DNA of 64,000 nt from Luteimonas sp. MC1825 (GCF_014764385.1 NZ_CP061714.1:2046001-2110000), one strand, 5' to 3'; counted from the first letter of the stretch, positions 42,695 to 53,738 are shown. Numbers and translations are program-made. The notes: generated by a model not told the origin, from the letters alone.

Positions 42695-43051
42695 TTATTT
42701 CCTGATGGCCTTGCGCGGACCCTTGCGGGTGCGGGCATTGGTCCGGGTGCGCTGGCCGCGCAGCGGCAGGCCGCGACGATGGCGGAGCCCGCGGTAGCAG
42801 GCGAGGTCCATCAGGCGCTTGATTGCCATGCCGATCTCGCGGCGCAGGTCGCCCTCGACCACGTACTTGCCGACTTCCGAACGCAGGCGCTCGACGTCAG
42901 GCTCGGACAGGTCGCGGATCTTGATGGACGAATCGACGCCTGCCGCCTGGCAGACGAGCTTCGAACGGGTACGGCCAATGCCGTAGATGCTTTGCAGCCC
43001 GACCCAGACGTGTTTCTGGGCAGGCAGGTTGACACCTGCAATACGCGCCAT
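42695..43051 (-). CDS. rpsM: 30S ribosomal protein S13
   Basis: A 118-residue protein contacting tRNA and the subunit bridge: [56 protein letters not shown]. It is the first gene of the alpha operon here, with an extended -10 promoter element about 60 bases upstream and a 341-base gap to secY where rpmJ often sits. Confidence 0.98.
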   Translation of the reverse strand: MARIAGVNLPAQKHVWVGLQSIYGIGRTRSKLVCQAAGVDSSIKIRDLSEPDVERLRSEVGKYVVEGDLRREIGMAIKRLMDLACYRGLRHRRGLPLRGQRTRTNARTRKGPRKAIRK

Positions 43052-43392
43052 GCGCGGATCTCCAACTGGTTTGGCGCACGGATGGGTTCATCCGACGCAG
43101 TGAACACGAAATTCTATCAGGATCCCGAGGTACAAGAAAGCCCGTGGCCGCCAATGGCGTCCAGCAAGCCCGGCATGGGGAGTGTGCCCATGCTCCGGCG
43201 AAGGTCCGATGCTGCAACCCTGCCCCTTGCGGGACCGGGTCCGCCCGGCGCTACTCTGGCGCCAGGACAGGCTTCGAACCACTCGCACGCGGGACCGCCG
43301 CGCGAGTCGCTCATCACGGTCCGACCGCGAAGCGGCGGGACCAGGATCCCCTCCCCGGCCAGCCGGCCGCGGGGGCATCCGCTTGAATATCG
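43052..43392. other. 341-base secY-rpsM spacer without a recognisable gene
   Basis: In many gammaproteobacteria rpmJ (L36) lies here. No frame in this interval encodes an L36-like CxxC protein. The half near rpsM holds the extended -10 element; the half near secY contains GC-rich palindromes (for example 43338-43382, read on the minus strand) that may end secY transcripts. The middle part, about 43120-43330, shows nothing I can name. Confidence 0.6.
43111..43119 (-). promoter_or_regulatory. Extended -10 promoter of the alpha operon
   Basis: On the minus strand TGATAGAAT combines the TGn extension with a TAGAAT hexamer (five of six to consensus), 60 bases before the rpsM start. No good -35 is present, as is allowed for extended -10 promoters. 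Confidence 0.55.
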
Positions 43393-44748
43393 TCAGCCGC
43401 GCGGCAGGCCGCGCTGGCCTCCCTTGAGATTGGCCTTCTTGAGCAGGCTTTCGTACTGGTGCGACATCAGGTGGGCCTGGATCTGGGCAATGAAGTCCAT
43501 GACCACGACCACCACGATCAGCAGCGACGTGCCGCCGAAATAGAACGACGCATTCAGCTCGGTGCGCATGAACTCCGGAAGCAGGCAGACCAGCACCAGG
43601 TAGGTCGCGCCGGCCGCGGTCAGCCGCGTCAGCACGCCATCGATGTAGTCCGCGGTCGCCTTGCCCGGGCGGATGCCCGGGATCAGCGCGCCCGACTTCT
43701 TCAGGTTGTCGGCGGTTTCCTGCGAATTGAAGACCAGCGCGGTGTAGAAGAAGGTGAAGCCCGCGATCAGCCCCGCATAGAGCAGGATGTACAGCGGCTC
43801 GCCTGGCGACAGTGCCTGGCTGACCCGCTGCAGCCACGTTGCCGAACCCGCCTGGCTGAACCAGGTGGACGCGGTGGCCGGGAACATGATGATCGACGAG
43901 GCGAAGATCGCCGGGATCACGCCCGCCATGTTGAGCTTCAGCGGCAGGAACGAACTCTGGTTCATGTACGCGTTGCGGCCACCCTGGCGGCGCGCGTAGT
44001 TGACCGTGATCCGGCGCTGGCCACGCTCCACGAACACCACGAAGTAGGTGAACATGGCCACGATCAGCGCGATCAGGATCACCGCGATCGGGCTCATGTC
44101 GCCGTTGCGCGCGGCTTCGAACGTCGTGATGACCGCACTCGGAAGACCCGCCACGATGCCGGCGAAGATGATCAGCGACACGCCGTTGCCGATGCCGCGC
44201 TCGGTCACCTGCTCACCCAGCCACACCAGGAACATGGTGCCGGCCGTAAGCGCGATGATCGCGGTGACCACGAAGCCCATGCCGGGCGCATAGACCACCG
44301 GGATGCCATTGCTGGCGCCGGAACTCTGCAGGGCGACGGCGATGCCGGCCGACTGGAAGATCGCGAGCGGGATCGCGCCGATGCGCGACCACTGGGTGAT
44401 CCTGCGACGTCCGGATTCGCCTTCCTTCGAGATCGCCTTGAGGCTGGGCAGGATCTGCACCAGCAGCTGGATGATGATCGACGCGGAAATGTAGGGAATG
44501 ACGTTCAGCGCGAACAGGCTGAAGCGCGAGAGGGCGCCACCGGAGAACATGTTGAACATGTCCACGATGGTGCCTTCCTGCTGCTCCATGAGGCGCAGCA
44601 TGGCGTCGGGATTCACGCCGGGCACCGGGATGTAGCAGCCGATGCGGTAGACGATCAGTGCCCCGGCGACGAACAGCAGGCGCTGGCGGAGCTCGGTGAA
44701 CTTGCCGAGCCCGCCGACCCCGGCCATCGCGTTGCCGCTACGTGCCAT
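43393..44748 (-). CDS. secY: Preprotein translocase subunit SecY
   Basis: Channel subunit of the SecYEG translocon, 451 residues with ten predicted transmembrane helices. Landmarks: [15 protein letters not shown] and YIPVPGVNP at the N-terminus, the plug-adjacent [46 protein letters not shown], the cytosolic ribosome-binding loop [15 protein letters not shown], and [16 protein letters not shown]. The start at 44748 gives [13 protein letters not shown]; the longer frame into rplO is rejected. Seven bases after rplO. Confidence 0.97.
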   Translation of the reverse strand: MARSGNAMAGVGGLGKFTELRQRLLFVAGALIVYRIGCYIPVPGVNPDAMLRLMEQQEGTIVDMFNMFSGGALSRFSLFALNVIPYISASIIIQLLVQILPSLKAISKEGESGRRRITQWSRIGAIPLAIFQSAGIAVALQSSGASNGIPVVYAPGMGFVVTAIIALTAGTMFLVWLGEQVTERGIGNGVSLIIFAGIVAGLPSAVITTFEAARNGDMSPIAVILIALIVAMFTYFVVFVERGQRRITVNYARRQGGRNAYMNQSSFLPLKLNMAGVIPAIFASSIIMFPATASTWFSQAGSATWLQRVSQALSPGEPLYILLYAGLIAGFTFFYTALVFNSQETADNLKKSGALIPGIRPGKATADYIDGVLTRLTAAGATYLVLVCLLPEFMRTELNASFYFGGTSLLIVVVVVMDFIAQIQAHLMSHQYESLLKKANLKGGQRGLPRG

Positions 44749-44755
44749 GCCCTTC

Positions 44756-45190
44756 TTACTCCTCGACCTTGCCGCCGGCCGCTTCGATCGCGGCGCGCGC
44801 ACCGGCCGTGGCCAGGACGCCCTTCAGCACGAGGGCCTTGGTGACGTCGCCCTTCAGCACGATCTTGGCGCGCTTGGCGGTGGCCGGCACCAGCTTCGCG
44901 GCGCGCAGCGCCTTGAAGTCGATGTCGCCTTCCAGGCGCTCGAGCTGGTACAGCATGACCTCGGCGGTGTCGCCGGCGATGCGCGAGCGGAAGCCGACCT
45001 TGGGCAGGCGCTTGCGCAGCGGCATCTGGCCGCCTTCGAAGCCGGCCTTGATCTTTCCCTTGCCCGAACGGGCAAAGGAACCCTTGTGGCCGCGGCCGGC
45101 GGTCTTGCCGAGGCCGGACCCGATGCCGCGACCGACGCGCTTGCGATCGGTGCGCGCGCCGGGCGTGGGGTGCAGAGTATTGAGCTTCAT
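44756..45190 (-). CDS. rplO: 50S ribosomal protein L15
   Basis: A 144-residue protein: [37 protein letters not shown] then [18 protein letters not shown] and the C-terminal globular domain. The start at 45190 is set by the conserved MKLNTL; rpmD ends four bases upstream. Confidence 0.97.
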   Translation of the reverse strand: MKLNTLHPTPGARTDRKRVGRGIGSGLGKTAGRGHKGSFARSGKGKIKAGFEGGQMPLRKRLPKVGFRSRIAGDTAEVMLYQLERLEGDIDFKALRAAKLVPATAKRAKIVLKGDVTKALVLKGVLATAGARAAIEAAGGKVEE

Positions 45191-45194
45191 TGGA

Positions 45195-45392
45195 TTATTC
45201 CTCGACCCGGACAAGGTAATGGACTTTGTTGATCAGTCCACGGACCTGCGGGCTGTCCTTCAGTTCACGGACGTCGTTGATCTTGCGCAGGCCCAGGGCC
45301 TGGACCGAGAGGCGGTGGATGCCCTGCGAGCCACGAAGGCCCTTGACCAGGCGCACCTTGAGCGTGCCGCCGGTCGCTTCCTTCTTAACCAT
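45195..45392 (-). CDS. rpmD: 50S ribosomal protein L30
   Basis: A 65-residue protein, too short to show as its own long frame: [28 protein letters not shown] and [20 protein letters not shown] are canonical L30. Its start overlaps the end of rpsE by eight bases, implying coupled translation. Confidence 0.96.
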   Translation of the reverse strand: MVKKEATGGTLKVRLVKGLRGSQGIHRLSVQALGLRKINDVRELKDSPQVRGLINKVHYLVRVEE

Positions 45393-45924
45393 TGACGATC
45401 TCCTCGACCTTCTTGCCGCGCTTGGCGGCAATGTTCGCCGGCGAGTGCATGCTCTCGAGACCGCGGACGGTCGCGCGCACCAGGTTGATGGGATTGCGCG
45501 AACCGACGGCCTTGGCCAGCACGTCCTTGACGCCGACGGCCTCGAGGACGGCGCGCATCGCGCCACCGGCGATGACGCCGGTACCCTCGGAAGCGGGCAT
45601 CATGAACACGCGCGCAGCGCCGTGGCCGGCCTTGACCGTGTGCCACAACGTACCGCCGTTCAGATCAACGGTGGACATGCTGCGACGCGCATATTCCATC
45701 GACTTCTGGATTGCCATCGGGACCTCGCGGGCCTTGCCGTAGCCGAAGCCGACCTTGCCGGCGCCGTCGCCGACCACGGTCAGCGCGGTGAAGGTGAACT
45801 GGCGGCCACCCTTGACGGTCTTGCTGACGCGGTTGACCGCGATCAGCTTCTCGATCATGCCGTCGTCGATCTCTTCCCGGTTGCGGTCGCGGTCACGACC
45901 GCGCGGAGCACGTTCCTCTGCCAT
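45385..45924 (-). CDS. rpsE: 30S ribosomal protein S5
   Basis: A 179-residue decoding-fidelity protein: a charged N-terminal tail ([14 protein letters not shown]) and then [78 protein letters not shown]. The gap to rplR is 176 bases instead of the few bases usual in this operon, and it can form several hairpins. Confidence 0.97.
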   Translation of the reverse strand: MAEERAPRGRDRDRNREEIDDGMIEKLIAVNRVSKTVKGGRQFTFTALTVVGDGAGKVGFGYGKAREVPMAIQKSMEYARRSMSTVDLNGGTLWHTVKAGHGAARVFMMPASEGTGVIAGGAMRAVLEAVGVKDVLAKAVGSRNPINLVRATVRGLESMHSPANIAAKRGKKVEEIVNG

Positions 45925-46100
45925 CTCTGTATTGCCTCTGTCGTACGAAAGGGATGTACGGCTTCATGCCGCTTGGAGTTGTTGGTCGGGTCGGTGGACC
46001 ACCGGACCGCGCAAAAGGCGGAGGGCGTCCGATGCAGCCCGCATCGGCAGGGGGCAATGGTGGGGACGGAGCCCCACCTTTCAACACATTGTCTTGATGC
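45925..46100 (-). other. Structured 176-base spacer inside the spc operon
   Basis: Between rplR and rpsE three inverted repeats occur: 46059-46078 (GGTGGGG / CCCCACC), 46029-46047 (CCGATGC / GCATCGG) and a smaller one at 45984-46008 (GGTC and CGGT arms). No coding frame is convincing. The piece nearest rpsE contains AGAGG as a possible ribosome-binding site. Confidence 0.65.
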
Positions 46101-46454
46101 CTAGAACTGCAGGCCACCTTCGCGCGCGGCGTCGGCCAGGGCCTTGATCCGGCCATGATACCTGTAACCGGAGCGGTCGAACGCGACTTTTTCAATACCG
46201 GCAGCCTTGGCACGTTCCGCGATCACGCGGCCGACCTTGGCGGCAGCCTCGATGTTCTTGGCGCCCTTCAGGCCCTCGCGGACATCGGACTGGGTGGTGC
46301 TGGCCGAAGCCAGGACCTTGGAGCCATCTGCGGTGAACAGCTGGGCGTAGAGGTGCTGGCCGGTGCGCAGCACCGACAGGCGCGGCACGCCGAGCACGCG
46401 GATGTGCGAACGCGTCGACTTGGCGCGGCGCAGGCGGGCAATTTTCTTGAGCAT
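46101..46454 (-). CDS. rplR: 50S ribosomal protein L18
   Basis: A 117-residue 5S rRNA-binding protein: [37 protein letters not shown], then [47 protein letters not shown]. Followed by the long structured spacer before rpsE. Confidence 0.97.
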   Translation of the reverse strand: MLKKIARLRRAKSTRSHIRVLGVPRLSVLRTGQHLYAQLFTADGSKVLASASTTQSDVREGLKGAKNIEAAAKVGRVIAERAKAAGIEKVAFDRSGYRYHGRIKALADAAREGGLQF

Positions 46455-46484
46455 GATGTCGTTCTCCGAAAGCTGAAGGCCCGC

Positions 46485-47012
46485 TTAGGCCTTCTTGGCT
46501 TCCTTGCGGATGATGTTCTCGCCGGCGTACTTGACGCCCTTGCCCTTGTACGGCTCCGGCGGGCGGAACCCGCGGATCTTCGCTGCAACCTCGCCGACCT
46601 GCTGCTTGTCGGCACCGGTCACCACGATTTCAGTCTGCGTGGGTGTCGCGATGCTGATGCCGGCCGGGGCCTTGAACAGCACCGGGTGCGAAAAGCCCAG
46701 CGACAGGTTGAGGTCCGGGCCCTGCATGGCGGCGCGGTAGCCGACGCCCACCAGCTCGAGCTTGCGCACGAAGCCTTCGGACACGCCGTGGACCATGTTC
46801 GCGATGATCGCGCGCATGGTGCCGGTCATGGCGATGTTGTCGGCATTCTGCGACGACAGCACGGCATGGCCGTCTTCGATCGTGACGTCCACGTCGGACG
46901 GCTTGGCCATCGACAGGGTGCCCTTCGGGCCCTTGACGCTGACACTGCCGGCCTGGATGTTCAGCTCGACGCCCTTCGGGAGGGCGATCGGCTTCTTGGC
47001 AACTCGGGACAT
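46485..47012 (-). CDS. rplF: 50S ribosomal protein L6
   Basis: A 175-residue protein with two repeated L6 domains: [31 protein letters not shown] and the C-terminal signature [33 protein letters not shown]. Start 47012 follows rpsH by 13 bases; the longer frame into rpsH is rejected. Confidence 0.97.
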   Translation of the reverse strand: MSRVAKKPIALPKGVELNIQAGSVSVKGPKGTLSMAKPSDVDVTIEDGHAVLSSQNADNIAMTGTMRAIIANMVHGVSEGFVRKLELVGVGYRAAMQGPDLNLSLGFSHPVLFKAPAGISIATPTQTEIVVTGADKQQVGEVAAKIRGFRPPEPYKGKGVKYAGENIIRKEAKKA

Positions 47013-47025
47013 TGCGGTTACTCCC

Positions 47026-47421
47026 TTAAGCCACGAAGCACAGAACCTCGCCGCCGACGCCCAACTGGCGCGCCTGCGCATCGGTCATGATGCCCTTCGA
47101 GGTGGAAATGATGGCGATGCCGAGGCCGTTGAGGACCTTCGGGATCGCGTCCTTGCCGCGGTACTGGCGCAGGCCGGAACGCGAGAAGCGCTGCATGCGC
47201 TCGATCACGGGACGACCTTCGTAATACTTGAGCTCGATTTCGAGTTCGGCCTTGGCGCCGTCCTCGGTCACGCGCGAACCGGAGATGTAACCCTCGTCCT
47301 TCAGGACCCTGGCGATAGCCACCTTGGTCTTGGACGACGGCATTTTCACCACCGGCTTGCCGACGGCCGCCGCATTGCGCATGCGGGTCAGCATATCGGC
47401 GATGGGATCAGTCATGCTCAT
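47026..47421 (-). CDS. rpsH: 30S ribosomal protein S8
   Basis: A 131-residue 16S rRNA-binding protein: [53 protein letters not shown] and [31 protein letters not shown]. Two ATGs six bases apart (47421, 47415) are possible starts; AAGG about 10 bases upstream favours the first. S8 is the spc-operon translational repressor in E. coli. Confidence 0.97.
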   Translation of the reverse strand: MSMTDPIADMLTRMRNAAAVGKPVVKMPSSKTKVAIARVLKDEGYISGSRVTEDGAKAELEIELKYYEGRPVIERMQRFSRSGLRQYRGKDAIPKVLNGLGIAIISTSKGIMTDAQARQLGVGGEVLCFVA

Positions 47422-47481
47422 CGTTGTTACCTTCTGAGTGCACCGATATCCGCAGGAATGCGAATTCGTAAATGGAGTTGC

Positions 47482-47787
47482 TTACCAGCTTGCCTTGCGC
47501 AGGCCGGGGACGTCGCCGCGCATGGTCGCCTCGCGCAGCTTGTTGCGGCCGAGGCCGAACTTGCTGTACACGGCGCGCGGACGGCCGGTCAACGCGCAAC
47601 GCGTGGTCTGGCGCGAGGTGGAGGAGTCACGCGGAAGCTTCTGCAACCTGGTGGCGGCGTCCATCTTCTCTTCGAAGCTGGCGTCCTGGCTGCTGACAAC
47701 CTTCTTCAACGCCTCGCGCTTCGCGGCGAACTTCTTCGCCAGCTTGGTGCGCTTCGTCTCGCGGTTGATCATTGAGGTCTTGGCCAT
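47482..47787 (-). CDS. rpsN: 30S ribosomal protein S14
   Basis: The 101-residue long form of S14 without a zinc knuckle: [74 protein letters not shown]. The start at 47787 is fixed by family identity. About 16 bases after rplE. Confidence 0.97.
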   Translation of the reverse strand: MAKTSMINRETKRTKLAKKFAAKREALKKVVSSQDASFEEKMDAATRLQKLPRDSSTSRQTTRCALTGRPRAVYSKFGLGRNKLREATMRGDVPGLRKASW

Positions 47788-47803
47788 GGTCTTCTTTGTC
47801 CGA

Positions 47804-48346
47804 TCAGGTGCGGAACGGGAAACGGAAGGCTTCGAGCAGTGCCTTGGCTTCCTCGTTGGTCTTGGCGGTCGTGGTGATCGCGATGTCCATGCCGCGGATC
47901 GCGTCGACCTGGTCGAAATCGATCTCCGGGAAGATGATCTGTTCCTTGATGCCCATGTTGTAGTTGCCACGGCCATCGAACGACCGCGCGGACACGCCGC
48001 GGAAGTCACGGACGCGCGGCAGCGACACGTTCACCAGGCGATCGAGGAACTCGAACATCTTGGCGCGGCGCAGGGTCACCTTGCAGCCGATCGGCCAGCC
48101 GTCGCGGATCTTGAACGAAGCCACCGACACGCGGGACTTGGTCACGATCGGCTTCTGGCCGGAGAGCTTGGCCATGTCGGCGGTCGCGTTCTCCAGGACC
48201 TTCTTGTTCGCGGCGGCTTCGCCCACGCCCATGTTGAGCGTGATCTTGCTCAGGCGCGGAACCTGCATGGGATTGGTGTAGCCGAACTGCTTTGTCAGCT
48301 TCGGCACCACTTCTTCCTTGTAGAACTTTTCGAGACGGGTATTCAT
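47804..48346 (-). CDS. rplE: 50S ribosomal protein L5
   Basis: A 180-residue 5S rRNA-binding protein: [82 protein letters not shown] and the [18 protein letters not shown] segment. Starts at 48346, ten bases after rplX. Confidence 0.97.
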   Translation of the reverse strand: MNTRLEKFYKEEVVPKLTKQFGYTNPMQVPRLSKITLNMGVGEAAANKKVLENATADMAKLSGQKPIVTKSRVSVASFKIRDGWPIGCKVTLRRAKMFEFLDRLVNVSLPRVRDFRGVSARSFDGRGNYNMGIKEQIIFPEIDFDQVDAIRGMDIAITTTAKTNEEAKALLEAFRFPFRT

Positions 48347-48356
48347 TTCACATTCC

Positions 48357-48671
48357 TCAGGCGTCAATCGCCTCACCGCTCGAGCGGAAGACGCGGATGC
48401 GCCGTCCATCCTCGAGGACCTTGGTACCAATGCGCTCGCCCTTGCCGGAGGCAGGGTTGAACACCATCACGTTCGACGCGTGGATCGGCGCTTCGCGCTC
48501 GATCACGCCGCCAGGCTGGTTGGCCTGCGGGTTCGGCTTGGTGTGGCGCTTGATGACGTTGATGTTCGCGACGACGACCTTGTCGCCGAGCACGCGAACG
48601 ACTTCACCCTGCTTGCCCTTGTCCTTGCCGGCGGTGACCATCACGCGGTCACCCTTCTTGATGCGATTCAT
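48357..48671 (-). CDS. rplX: 50S ribosomal protein L24
   Basis: A 104-residue assembly-initiator protein with a KOW motif ([30 protein letters not shown]) and [31 protein letters not shown]. Confidence 0.97.
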   Translation of the reverse strand: MNRIKKGDRVMVTAGKDKGKQGEVVRVLGDKVVVANINVIKRHTKPNPQANQPGGVIEREAPIHASNVMVFNPASGKGERIGTKVLEDGRRIRVFRSSGEAIDA

Positions 48672-48693
48672 GTCGGTTTCCTCTCCGTCCGGC

Positions 48694-49062
48694 TCAGAGC
48701 ACTTCGGGCGCGAGCGAGACGATCTTCATGAACTTCTCGGTACGAAGCTCACGGGTCACGGGCCCGAAGATGCGGGTGCCGATCGGCTCCTGCTTGTTGT
48801 TGAGCAGCACGGCGGCGTTGCCGTCGAAGCGGATCAGCGAACCGTCGGGGCGGCGGACGCCCTTGCGGGTGCGCACGACGACCGCGTCGTAGACTTCGCC
48901 CTTCTTGACCTTGCCGCGCGGGATGGCGTCCTTGATGGACACCTTGATGATGTCACCGATGCCTGCATAGCGGCGCTTTGAGCCGCCCAGCACCTTGATG
49001 CACATCACTTCCTTGGCACCCGAGTTGTCGGCCACATCGAGGTGGCTCTGCATCTGGATCAT
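48694..49062 (-). CDS. rplN: 50S ribosomal protein L14
   Basis: A 122-residue core protein: [75 protein letters not shown] and a C-terminal [16 protein letters not shown]. First gene of the spc segment; no promoter-like sequence stands out in the 12 bases before it, so it probably continues from the S10 transcript. Confidence 0.98.
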   Translation of the reverse strand: MIQMQSHLDVADNSGAKEVMCIKVLGGSKRRYAGIGDIIKVSIKDAIPRGKVKKGEVYDAVVVRTRKGVRRPDGSLIRFDGNAAVLLNNKQEPIGTRIFGPVTRELRTEKFMKIVSLAPEVL

Positions 49063-49074
49063 TGGAGAGCCTCC

Positions 49075-49341
49075 TTAGTCGGCCGCGCGCGTGACGATTT
49101 CAACGACGCGCCAGTTCTTGGTCTTGGACATCGGCGCGATTTCCACCACGCGGACGGTATCGCCCTCGTTGCAGGAATTCTCGGCGTCGTGGGCGTGGAG
49201 CTTCGTCGAACGGCGGATGTACTTGCCGTACAGCGCGTGCTTCACCTGGCGCTCGACGAGCACCGTCACGGTCTTGTCCATCTTGTTGCTGACAACGCGG
49301 CCTTCGACCGTGCGCAGCTTCTTTTCAGTGTTTTCGGTCAT
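49075..49341 (-). CDS. rpsQ: 30S ribosomal protein S17
   Basis: An 88-residue OB-fold protein: [46 protein letters not shown] and [24 protein letters not shown]. Start at 49341 by homology; 13 bases after rpmC. Confidence 0.97.
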   Translation of the reverse strand: MTENTEKKLRTVEGRVVSNKMDKTVTVLVERQVKHALYGKYIRRSTKLHAHDAENSCNEGDTVRVVEIAPMSKTKNWRVVEIVTRAAD

Positions 49342-49354
49342 GTCTGCCCGGTCC

Positions 49355-49540
49355 TTACTGCTTGGCGCCGAGGAGGGTGTTGACGCGAGCGATCTCGCGG
49401 CGAACCCGGCGGGCGTCGTGGGTCTTGGCGAGCTGGCCGGTTGCCTTCTGCATGCGGAGCGAGAACGACTCCTTCTGCAGTTCAAGCAAATGTGCCTTCA
49501 GCTCGTCCGTCGACTTCTGGCGGAGTTCCTTGATTTCCAT
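49355..49540 (-). CDS. rpmC: 50S ribosomal protein L29
   Basis: A 61-residue two-helix protein near the peptide exit: [37 protein letters not shown], then [14 protein letters not shown]. Its start codon shares one base with the rplP stop. Confidence 0.97.
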   Translation of the reverse strand: MEIKELRQKSTDELKAHLLELQKESFSLRMQKATGQLAKTHDARRVRREIARVNTLLGAKQ

Positions 49541-49953
49541 CAGCGCACCGTCCGCGTCACGAAAGTGGTGGTGACCGAGAGCTTGGCGGCCGCCAGGCGG
49601 AACGCCTCGCGTGCGGTCACCTCGTCGACGCCCTCGATCTCATAGATCATGCGGCCCGGCTGGATCTGGGCGACCCAGAATTCAACCGCACCCTTGCCCG
49701 AGCCCATGCGGACTTCGATGGGCTTCTTGGTGATCGGCTTGTCCGGGAACACGCGGATCCACATCTTGCCGCCGCGCTTCACATAGCGGCTGATGGCACG
49801 ACGCGCGGACTCGATCTGGCGCGCGGTCAGCTGGCCGGTCTGCGTGGCCTTGAGGCCATACTCGCCGAAGCTGACGGCATTGCCGTTCCAGGCCAGGCCG
49901 TCATTGCGGCCCTTGTGCATCTTGCGGTACTTGGTTCGCTTGGGTTGCAGCAT
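49540..49953 (-). CDS. rplP: 50S ribosomal protein L16
   Basis: A 137-residue protein of the A-site region: [36 protein letters not shown], then [33 protein letters not shown]. Six bases after rpsC. Confidence 0.98.
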   Translation of the reverse strand: MLQPKRTKYRKMHKGRNDGLAWNGNAVSFGEYGLKATQTGQLTARQIESARRAISRYVKRGGKMWIRVFPDKPITKKPIEVRMGSGKGAVEFWVAQIQPGRMIYEIEGVDEVTAREAFRLAAAKLSVTTTFVTRTVR

Positions 49954-49959
49954 GGTTGA

Positions 49960-50700
49960 TTACTCCCTCGCCTCGCGGTCGCGACGCGGGCCACGCGGGC
50001 GCTCGCGGTCACCGCGATCACCACGCTCGCCGCGCGGCGAATCGTCCTGCTTTTCCTGGCCGACCTGGGCGAAGTCGAAGATCTCGCCCTTGTAGATCCA
50101 GGTCTTGATTCCAATGATGCCGTACTGGGTCTTCGCCTCGGCGAAGCCGTAGTCGACGTCGGCGCGCAGCGTGTGCAGCGGCACGCGACCTTCGCGGTAC
50201 CACTCCGAACGCGCGATCTCGGCGCCGTTGAGGCGGCCGGCCACGTTGACCTTGATGCCCAGCGAGCCAAGGCGCATCGCGTTGCCCACGGCGCGCTTCA
50301 TCGCGCGACGGAACATGATCCGGCGCTCGAGCTGCTGCGCGATCGACTCGGCGACCAGCTGCGCGTCGAGCTCCGGCTTGCGGACCTCGGTCACGTTGAT
50401 GTGCGCCGGGACGCCCATCAGCGCGGAGACTTCCTTGCGCAGCTTCTCGATGTCCTCGCCGCGCTTTCCGATCACCACGCCCGGGCGGGCGGTGTGGATC
50501 GTGACGCGCGCGGACTTCGAGGGACGCTCGATCAGGATCTTGCTGATGCCGGCCGCGGCGAGCTTCTTGCGAAGCATCTCGCGGACCTTGATGTCGGCGA
50601 TCAGGTAACCGGCGAATTCCTTCTTGCCGGCGTACCACTTGGAATTCCAGTCCTTGGCGATGCCAAGGCGGATACCGGTGGGGTGGACTTTATGACCCAT
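49960..50700 (-). CDS. rpsC: 30S ribosomal protein S3
   Basis: A 246-residue mRNA-entry protein: [33 protein letters not shown], a KH domain ([15 protein letters not shown]) and the C-terminal S3 domain ([44 protein letters not shown] in essence). It ends in an Arg/Asp/Gly-rich tail of about 35 residues ([18 protein letters not shown]), which gives it a longer end than E. coli S3 (233). Confidence 0.97.
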   Translation of the reverse strand: MGHKVHPTGIRLGIAKDWNSKWYAGKKEFAGYLIADIKVREMLRKKLAAAGISKILIERPSKSARVTIHTARPGVVIGKRGEDIEKLRKEVSALMGVPAHINVTEVRKPELDAQLVAESIAQQLERRIMFRRAMKRAVGNAMRLGSLGIKVNVAGRLNGAEIARSEWYREGRVPLHTLRADVDYGFAEAKTQYGIIGIKTWIYKGEIFDFAQVGQEKQDDSPRGERGDRGDRERPRGPRRDREARE

Positions 50701-50703
50701 GAG

Positions 50704-51039
50704 TTACTTCCCCTCGCCGACGACGACGGTGATGTGGCTGGTGCGCTTGAGGATGCGGCTGCCGCGACCCTTGGCGCGTGCCATGAAGCGCTTCAGGGTG
50801 GGACCCTCGTCGACCGTGATCGCACTGACCTTGAGCTCGTCGACGTCGGCGCCCAGGTTGTTCTCGGCGTTCGACGTGGCCGAGTACACGACCTTGTAGA
50901 TCATGTGCGCGGCCTTCTTGTCGCTGAACTTCAAGAGGTCGAGCGCACGGGCTGCGGAGAGGCCGCGGATCTGGTCGGCGACTAGGCGTGCCTTCTGCGG
51001 GGAGATGCGCGCACTGCGCAGGATTGCCTTGGCTTCCAT
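50704..51039 (-). CDS. rplV: 50S ribosomal protein L22
   Basis: A 111-residue tunnel protein: [66 protein letters not shown] and the beta-hairpin [21 protein letters not shown] six bases ahead selects the ATG at 51039 over one at 51045 that is too close to the ribosome-binding site. Confidence 0.97.
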   Translation of the reverse strand: MEAKAILRSARISPQKARLVADQIRGLSAARALDLLKFSDKKAAHMIYKVVYSATSNAENNLGADVDELKVSAITVDEGPTLKRFMARAKGRGSRILKRTSHITVVVGEGK

Positions 51040-51049
51040 TGTCATCTCC

Positions 51050-51316
51050 TTAGCGCGACTTCTTGTCGCCGCCATGACCCTTGAAGGTCCTGGTCAGGGC
51101 GAACTCGCCGAGCTTGTGGCCCACCATGTTCTCGTTGACGAGCACCGGGACGTGGTTGCGGCCGTTGTGCACGGCGATGGTGAAACCCACCATCTCCGGC
51201 AGGATCATCGAGCGGCGCGACCAGGTCTTGATCGGGCGCTTTGTGTTGCCCGCGGTCTCCACCTTCTTGATCAGGTGGTGGTCGACGAACGGACCCTTTT
51301 TCAGTGAACGTGCCAT
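51050..51316 (-). CDS. rpsS: 30S ribosomal protein S19
   Basis: An 88-residue head protein: [68 protein letters not shown]. Six bases after rplB. Confidence 0.98.
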   Translation of the reverse strand: MARSLKKGPFVDHHLIKKVETAGNTKRPIKTWSRRSMILPEMVGFTIAVHNGRNHVPVLVNENMVGHKLGEFALTRTFKGHGGDKKSR

Positions 51317-51322
51317 GGTCGG

Positions 51323-52150
51323 TTAGCTCCTGCGATCGCGCACGATGAACTGCTGCGTCCGCTTGTTGTGGCGGGTCTTGTAACCCTTGGTCGGCACGCC
51401 CCACGGGGTGACCGGATGCGGGTTGCCCTGGCCGGCCTTGGCCTCGCCACCACCATGCGGGTGGTCGACGGGGTTCATGGCGGCACCACGGACGGTCGGC
51501 TTGATGCCGCGCCAGCGCGACGCACCGGCCTTGCCCAGCTTCTCGAGGTTGTGCTCGACGTTGCCCACTTCACCGATGGTGGCGCGGCACTCGGCAGGCA
51601 CGCGGCGCATCTCGCCCGAACGCAGGCGGACGGTGGCGTAGATGCCGTCGCGGGAGACGAGCTGCACGCCGGCACCCGCGGCGCGGGCGAGCTGCGCGCC
51701 CTTGCCCGGCTTCATCTCGACGCAATGCACGGTGGAACCGACCGGGATGTTGCGCAGCGGCAGCGTGTTGCCCGCCTTGATCGGCGCGTCATTGCCCGCG
51801 ATCACCTGGTCGCCGGCCTTGAGGCCCTTCGGCGCGATGATGTAGCGGCGCTCACCGTCGACGTAGCACAGCAGCGCGATGTGCGCGGTGCGGTTCGGGT
51901 CGTACTCGATGCGCTCCACGCGCGCCGGGATGCCTTCCTTGTCGCGCTTGAAGTCGATGATGCGGTAGTGCTGCTTGTGTCCGCCACCCATGTGCCGCGT
52001 GGTGATGCGGCCATGGTGGTTGCGACCACCGGTCTTGCTCTGCGGCTCGACGAGGGCGGCGTGCGGCGCACCCTTGTGCAGGTCCGGCGTGACCACGCGG
52101 ACCGCTGAACGGCGGCCGGGCGAGGTGGGCTTGAATTTCATCAATGGCAT
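51323..52150 (-). CDS. rplB: 50S ribosomal protein L2
   Basis: A 275-residue peptidyl-transferase-centre protein: [67 protein letters not shown] and the conserved [18 protein letters not shown] loop containing the essential histidine. Confidence 0.98.
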   Translation of the reverse strand: MPLMKFKPTSPGRRSAVRVVTPDLHKGAPHAALVEPQSKTGGRNHHGRITTRHMGGGHKQHYRIIDFKRDKEGIPARVERIEYDPNRTAHIALLCYVDGERRYIIAPKGLKAGDQVIAGNDAPIKAGNTLPLRNIPVGSTVHCVEMKPGKGAQLARAAGAGVQLVSRDGIYATVRLRSGEMRRVPAECRATIGEVGNVEHNLEKLGKAGASRWRGIKPTVRGAAMNPVDHPHGGGEAKAGQGNPHPVTPWGVPTKGYKTRHNKRTQQFIVRDRRS

Positions 52151-52160
52151 GGGGTCTTCC

Positions 52161-52460
52161 TCAGGCCTTGGTGTTCATGACGTCGATCGACTGGCCTTCG
52201 GCCAGCGTCACGTACGCCTTGCGCCAGTCGCCGCGGCGACCATTGCGGTTGCGGAAGGCTTTCTGCTTGCCTTTCACGTTGAGCACGTTGACGGCCTCGA
52301 CCTTGACGGCGAACAGCTTCTCGATCGCGATCTTGATGTCGGCCTTGGTGGCATCGGTCGCCACTTCGAACGCGTACTGGTTGGACACTTCCTGCAGGCG
52401 CGCGGTCTTCTCGGACACGCGCGGCGCACGGATCAGTGCGTAGAGCTTGGCGTCATTCAT
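52161..52460 (-). CDS. rplW: 50S ribosomal protein L23
   Basis: A 99-residue exit-tunnel protein that docks trigger factor and [54 protein letters not shown]. The start at 52460 overlaps the rplD stop as ATGA, favouring it over an ATG nine bases upstream. Confidence 0.97.
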   Translation of the reverse strand: MNDAKLYALIRAPRVSEKTARLQEVSNQYAFEVATDATKADIKIAIEKLFAVKVEAVNVLNVKGKQKAFRNRNGRRGDWRKAYVTLAEGQSIDVMNTKA

Positions 52461-53062
52461 GCCAGCCACTCCTCGATCTTCTTGATGGCGTCGGCGGTGA
52501 CCAGCACGCTGTCGGCGCCGACCAGCGAAACCGGGTCCAGGCCCTGCACGTCACGGATCTGCACGTACGGCAGGTTGCGCGCCGACAGGTACAGGTGGTC
52601 CGAGGCGTCCTCGGTCACGATCAGCGGGCGCTTGCCCAGATCGAGGCCCTTGAGCTTTTCGGCGAACGCGCTGGTGTTGGTCTCCGCGACGTCGAAGGAC
52701 TCGACGACCTGGAGGCGACCCTGGCGGGCCAGCTCGGACAGGATGGTCGACATCGCCGCGCGGTACATCTTGCGGTTGACCTTTTGCTCGAAGCTGCGCG
52801 GCTTGGCCGCGAACGTCACGCCGCCGCCGACGAAGATCGGGGCCGTCAGGGCGCCATGACGCGCGCCGCCGCCCTTCTGCTTCTTCGACTTCTTGGTCGT
52901 GCCGCTGACTTCCGAGCGCGTCTTCTGCGCCTTGGTGCCCGAACGGCCGGCATTGCGGTACGCAACCACGACCTGGTGGACCAGGTCCATGTTGAATTCG
53001 CGGCCGAACACGCCTTCGGAAACCGACATCTTGTCGCTGCTACCGTTGATGGAGAGTTCCAT
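52457..53062 (-). CDS. rplD: 50S ribosomal protein L4
   Basis: A 201-residue protein lining the exit tunnel: [35 protein letters not shown], the extended loop [35 protein letters not shown] and the C-terminal globular part. In E. coli L4 represses its own operon by transcription attenuation and translation control at the S10 leader. AAGGAG eight bases ahead supports the start at 53062. Confidence 0.97.
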   Translation of the reverse strand: MELSINGSSDKMSVSEGVFGREFNMDLVHQVVVAYRNAGRSGTKAQKTRSEVSGTTKKSKKQKGGGARHGALTAPIFVGGGVTFAAKPRSFEQKVNRKMYRAAMSTILSELARQGRLQVVESFDVAETNTSAFAEKLKGLDLGKRPLIVTEDASDHLYLSARNLPYVQIRDVQGLDPVSLVGADSVLVTADAIKKIEEWLA

Positions 53063-53074
53063 CGTCATCTCTCC

Positions 53075-53728
53075 TTATGCCTTGCTCGTGGGACGCACGA
53101 TCACGTCGCCACCCGGGGCGCCCGGAACCGCGCCCTTGACGGCGATCAGGCCGCGCTCTGCGTCGACCCGGACCACTTCGAGGTTCTGCGTGCTCTGGCG
53201 CACCGCACCCATGTGACCGGACATCTTCTTGCCCGGGAACACGCGGCCCGGCGTCTGGCGCTGGCCGATGGAGCCCGGCGAACGGTGCGACAGCGAGTTG
53301 CCGTGCGTCGCGTCGCCCATCTTGAAGTTCCAGCGCTTGATCGTGCCCTGGAAGCCCTTGCCCTTGGTCACGCCCTCGACGTCGACGATCTGGCCGACTT
53401 CGAAGATGTCGGCGCGGATCTCGCCGCCCACTTCGAACCCGCCGATCTGGTCGTCACCGACGCGCAGCTCCCACAGGCCACGACCGGCTTCGACCTTGGC
53501 CTTGGCCAGGTGACCCGTCTCGGGCTTGTTGACCAGCACGGCACGCTTGGTGCCGACGGCGACCTGCACGGCGCTGTAGCCGTCGGTCTCCTGGGTCTTG
53601 ATCTGGGTGATGCGGTTGGGGGTGGCTTCGATCAGGGTGACCGGGATGGACTGGCCATCCTCGGTGAACACCCGGGTCATGCCGGCCTTGCGACCGACAA
53701 TGCCCAACGAATATCGCTTCGCGGTCAT
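53075..53728 (-). CDS. rplC: 50S ribosomal protein L3
   Basis: A 217-residue protein: [83 protein letters not shown] (methylated glutamine region of the family). Twelve bases before rplD's start, ten after rpsJ. Confidence 0.98.
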   Translation of the reverse strand: MTAKRYSLGIVGRKAGMTRVFTEDGQSIPVTLIEATPNRITQIKTQETDGYSAVQVAVGTKRAVLVNKPETGHLAKAKVEAGRGLWELRVGDDQIGGFEVGGEIRADIFEVGQIVDVEGVTKGKGFQGTIKRWNFKMGDATHGNSLSHRSPGSIGQRQTPGRVFPGKKMSGHMGAVRQSTQNLEVVRVDAERGLIAVKGAVPGAPGGDVIVRPTSKA

Positions 53729-53738
53729 GGTGGCGTCC

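Noticed and set aside
43262..43285. A tRNA-like T-arm (GCTTCGAACC) in the secY-rpsM spacer
   Set aside because: No matching acceptor, anticodon or D arms can be drawn on either strand, and no CCA end is present. Isolated TTCGA motifs are common.
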